The notes under the pieces were generated by a model. That model was not told where the DNA came from, ran no database searches, and saw only the letters and a list, made by a program, of their open reading frames with translations. From Hasllibacter sp. MH4015 (lineage in GTDB: Bacteria > Pseudomonadota > Alphaproteobacteria > Rhodobacterales > Rhodobacteraceae), in contig NZ_JAHTBK010000001.1 in the NCBI RefSeq assembly GCF_020177575.1, positions 1,054,001 through 1,118,000 of the forward strand: a DNA stretch of 64,000 bases, given 5' to 3'. Numbering within the stretch: position 1 is the stretch's first letter; every line of letters starts with the position of its first letter. Position numbers and translations under genes: made by a program. This document shows, piece after piece, positions 63,996 to 64,000 of this stretch.

Positions 63996-64000
63996 CTAGC

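Noticed and set aside
1-64000. tRNA or rRNA genes, insertion sequences, prophage or CRISPR arrays
   Set aside because: No T-loop plus acceptor-stem arrangement, transposase motif, phage gene or regularly spaced repeat array was found by reading intergenic regions; a covariance scan would be needed to exclude tRNAs fully.

Overview
The window reads as a chromosomal segment of an alphaproteobacterium of the Rhodobacteraceae (Roseobacter/Rhodobacter type). The grounds are uniformly high GC, a run of trpG-trpD-trpC-moaC-moeA-lexA, an alphaproteobacterial SOS box (GTTC-N7-GTTC), a SAM-II riboswitch before metZ, FolE2 in place of a classical FolE, DUF2927 and DUF1963 proteins, and TakP-like TRAP transport genes. 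No tRNA, rRNA, insertion sequence, phage gene or CRISPR array was seen. Most of the window is core metabolism, with small blocks of poorly described genes between.

Layout. 1-4.9 kb: gltA (cut by the window edge) and gltX on minus, then comEC and a DUF2256 zinc-ribbon protein on plus. 4.9-7.7 kb: malate synthase G and a cytochrome b561. 7.8-13.5 kb: a frameshifted hypothetical gene, then a minus-strand cluster of SPFH/GYF_2 protein, DUF4241-like protein, DUF2927 lipoprotein, TelA, XpaC and a 34-residue membrane peptide. It looks like an envelope-stress module. 13.7-17.5 kb: SAM-II riboswitch, metZ, a GNAT enzyme, a class I glutamine amidotransferase and folE2. 17.6-19.8 kb: two small hypothetical genes and trkH. 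20-23.5 kb: BaiN/HI0933 flavoprotein, DUF1963, a J-domain protein, bolA and a DUF4177 protein. 23.6-25.9 kb: an 11-bp tandem repeat, a leishmanolysin-like protease and a LysE/GNAT pair. 26-31.9 kb: gatB, a PfpI-family protein, two related lysozyme-fold secreted proteins and an HGSNAT/DUF1624 membrane protein.

32-47.2 kb (mostly minus): pepN; lexA under its own SOS promoter; moeA, moaC, trpC, a DUF3592-like gene, trpD and trpG in one coupled run; a plus-strand divergent polysaccharide deacetylase; trpE and ppiD; an aminotransferase; and ssb. 47.4-51.3 kb: a lytic transglycosylase, a Rieske oxygenase, and an ECF sigma factor divergent from an EF-hand protein. 51.3-56.4 kb: an ilvB-ilvH operon with four secreted proteins placed in and after it. 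It starts with a recognisable promoter, a 15-residue leader peptide containing Ile-Leu-Val-Leu-Val, and a terminator/antiterminator pair, which together form a branched-chain amino acid attenuator. 56.4-58.5 kb: phoX with an 11-bp phased PHO box. 58.9-63.5 kb: a complete tripartite TRAP transporter. The window closes with a VOC-family gene.

The regulatory sites fit the genes they precede: SAM-II with metZ, the Ile/Leu/Val leader with ilvB, the LexA box with lexA, and the PHO box with phoX. The least explained blocks are the TelA/XpaC/SPFH operon, the family of secreted proteins inside the ilv operon, and the phased 11-bp repeat at 23.6 kb.
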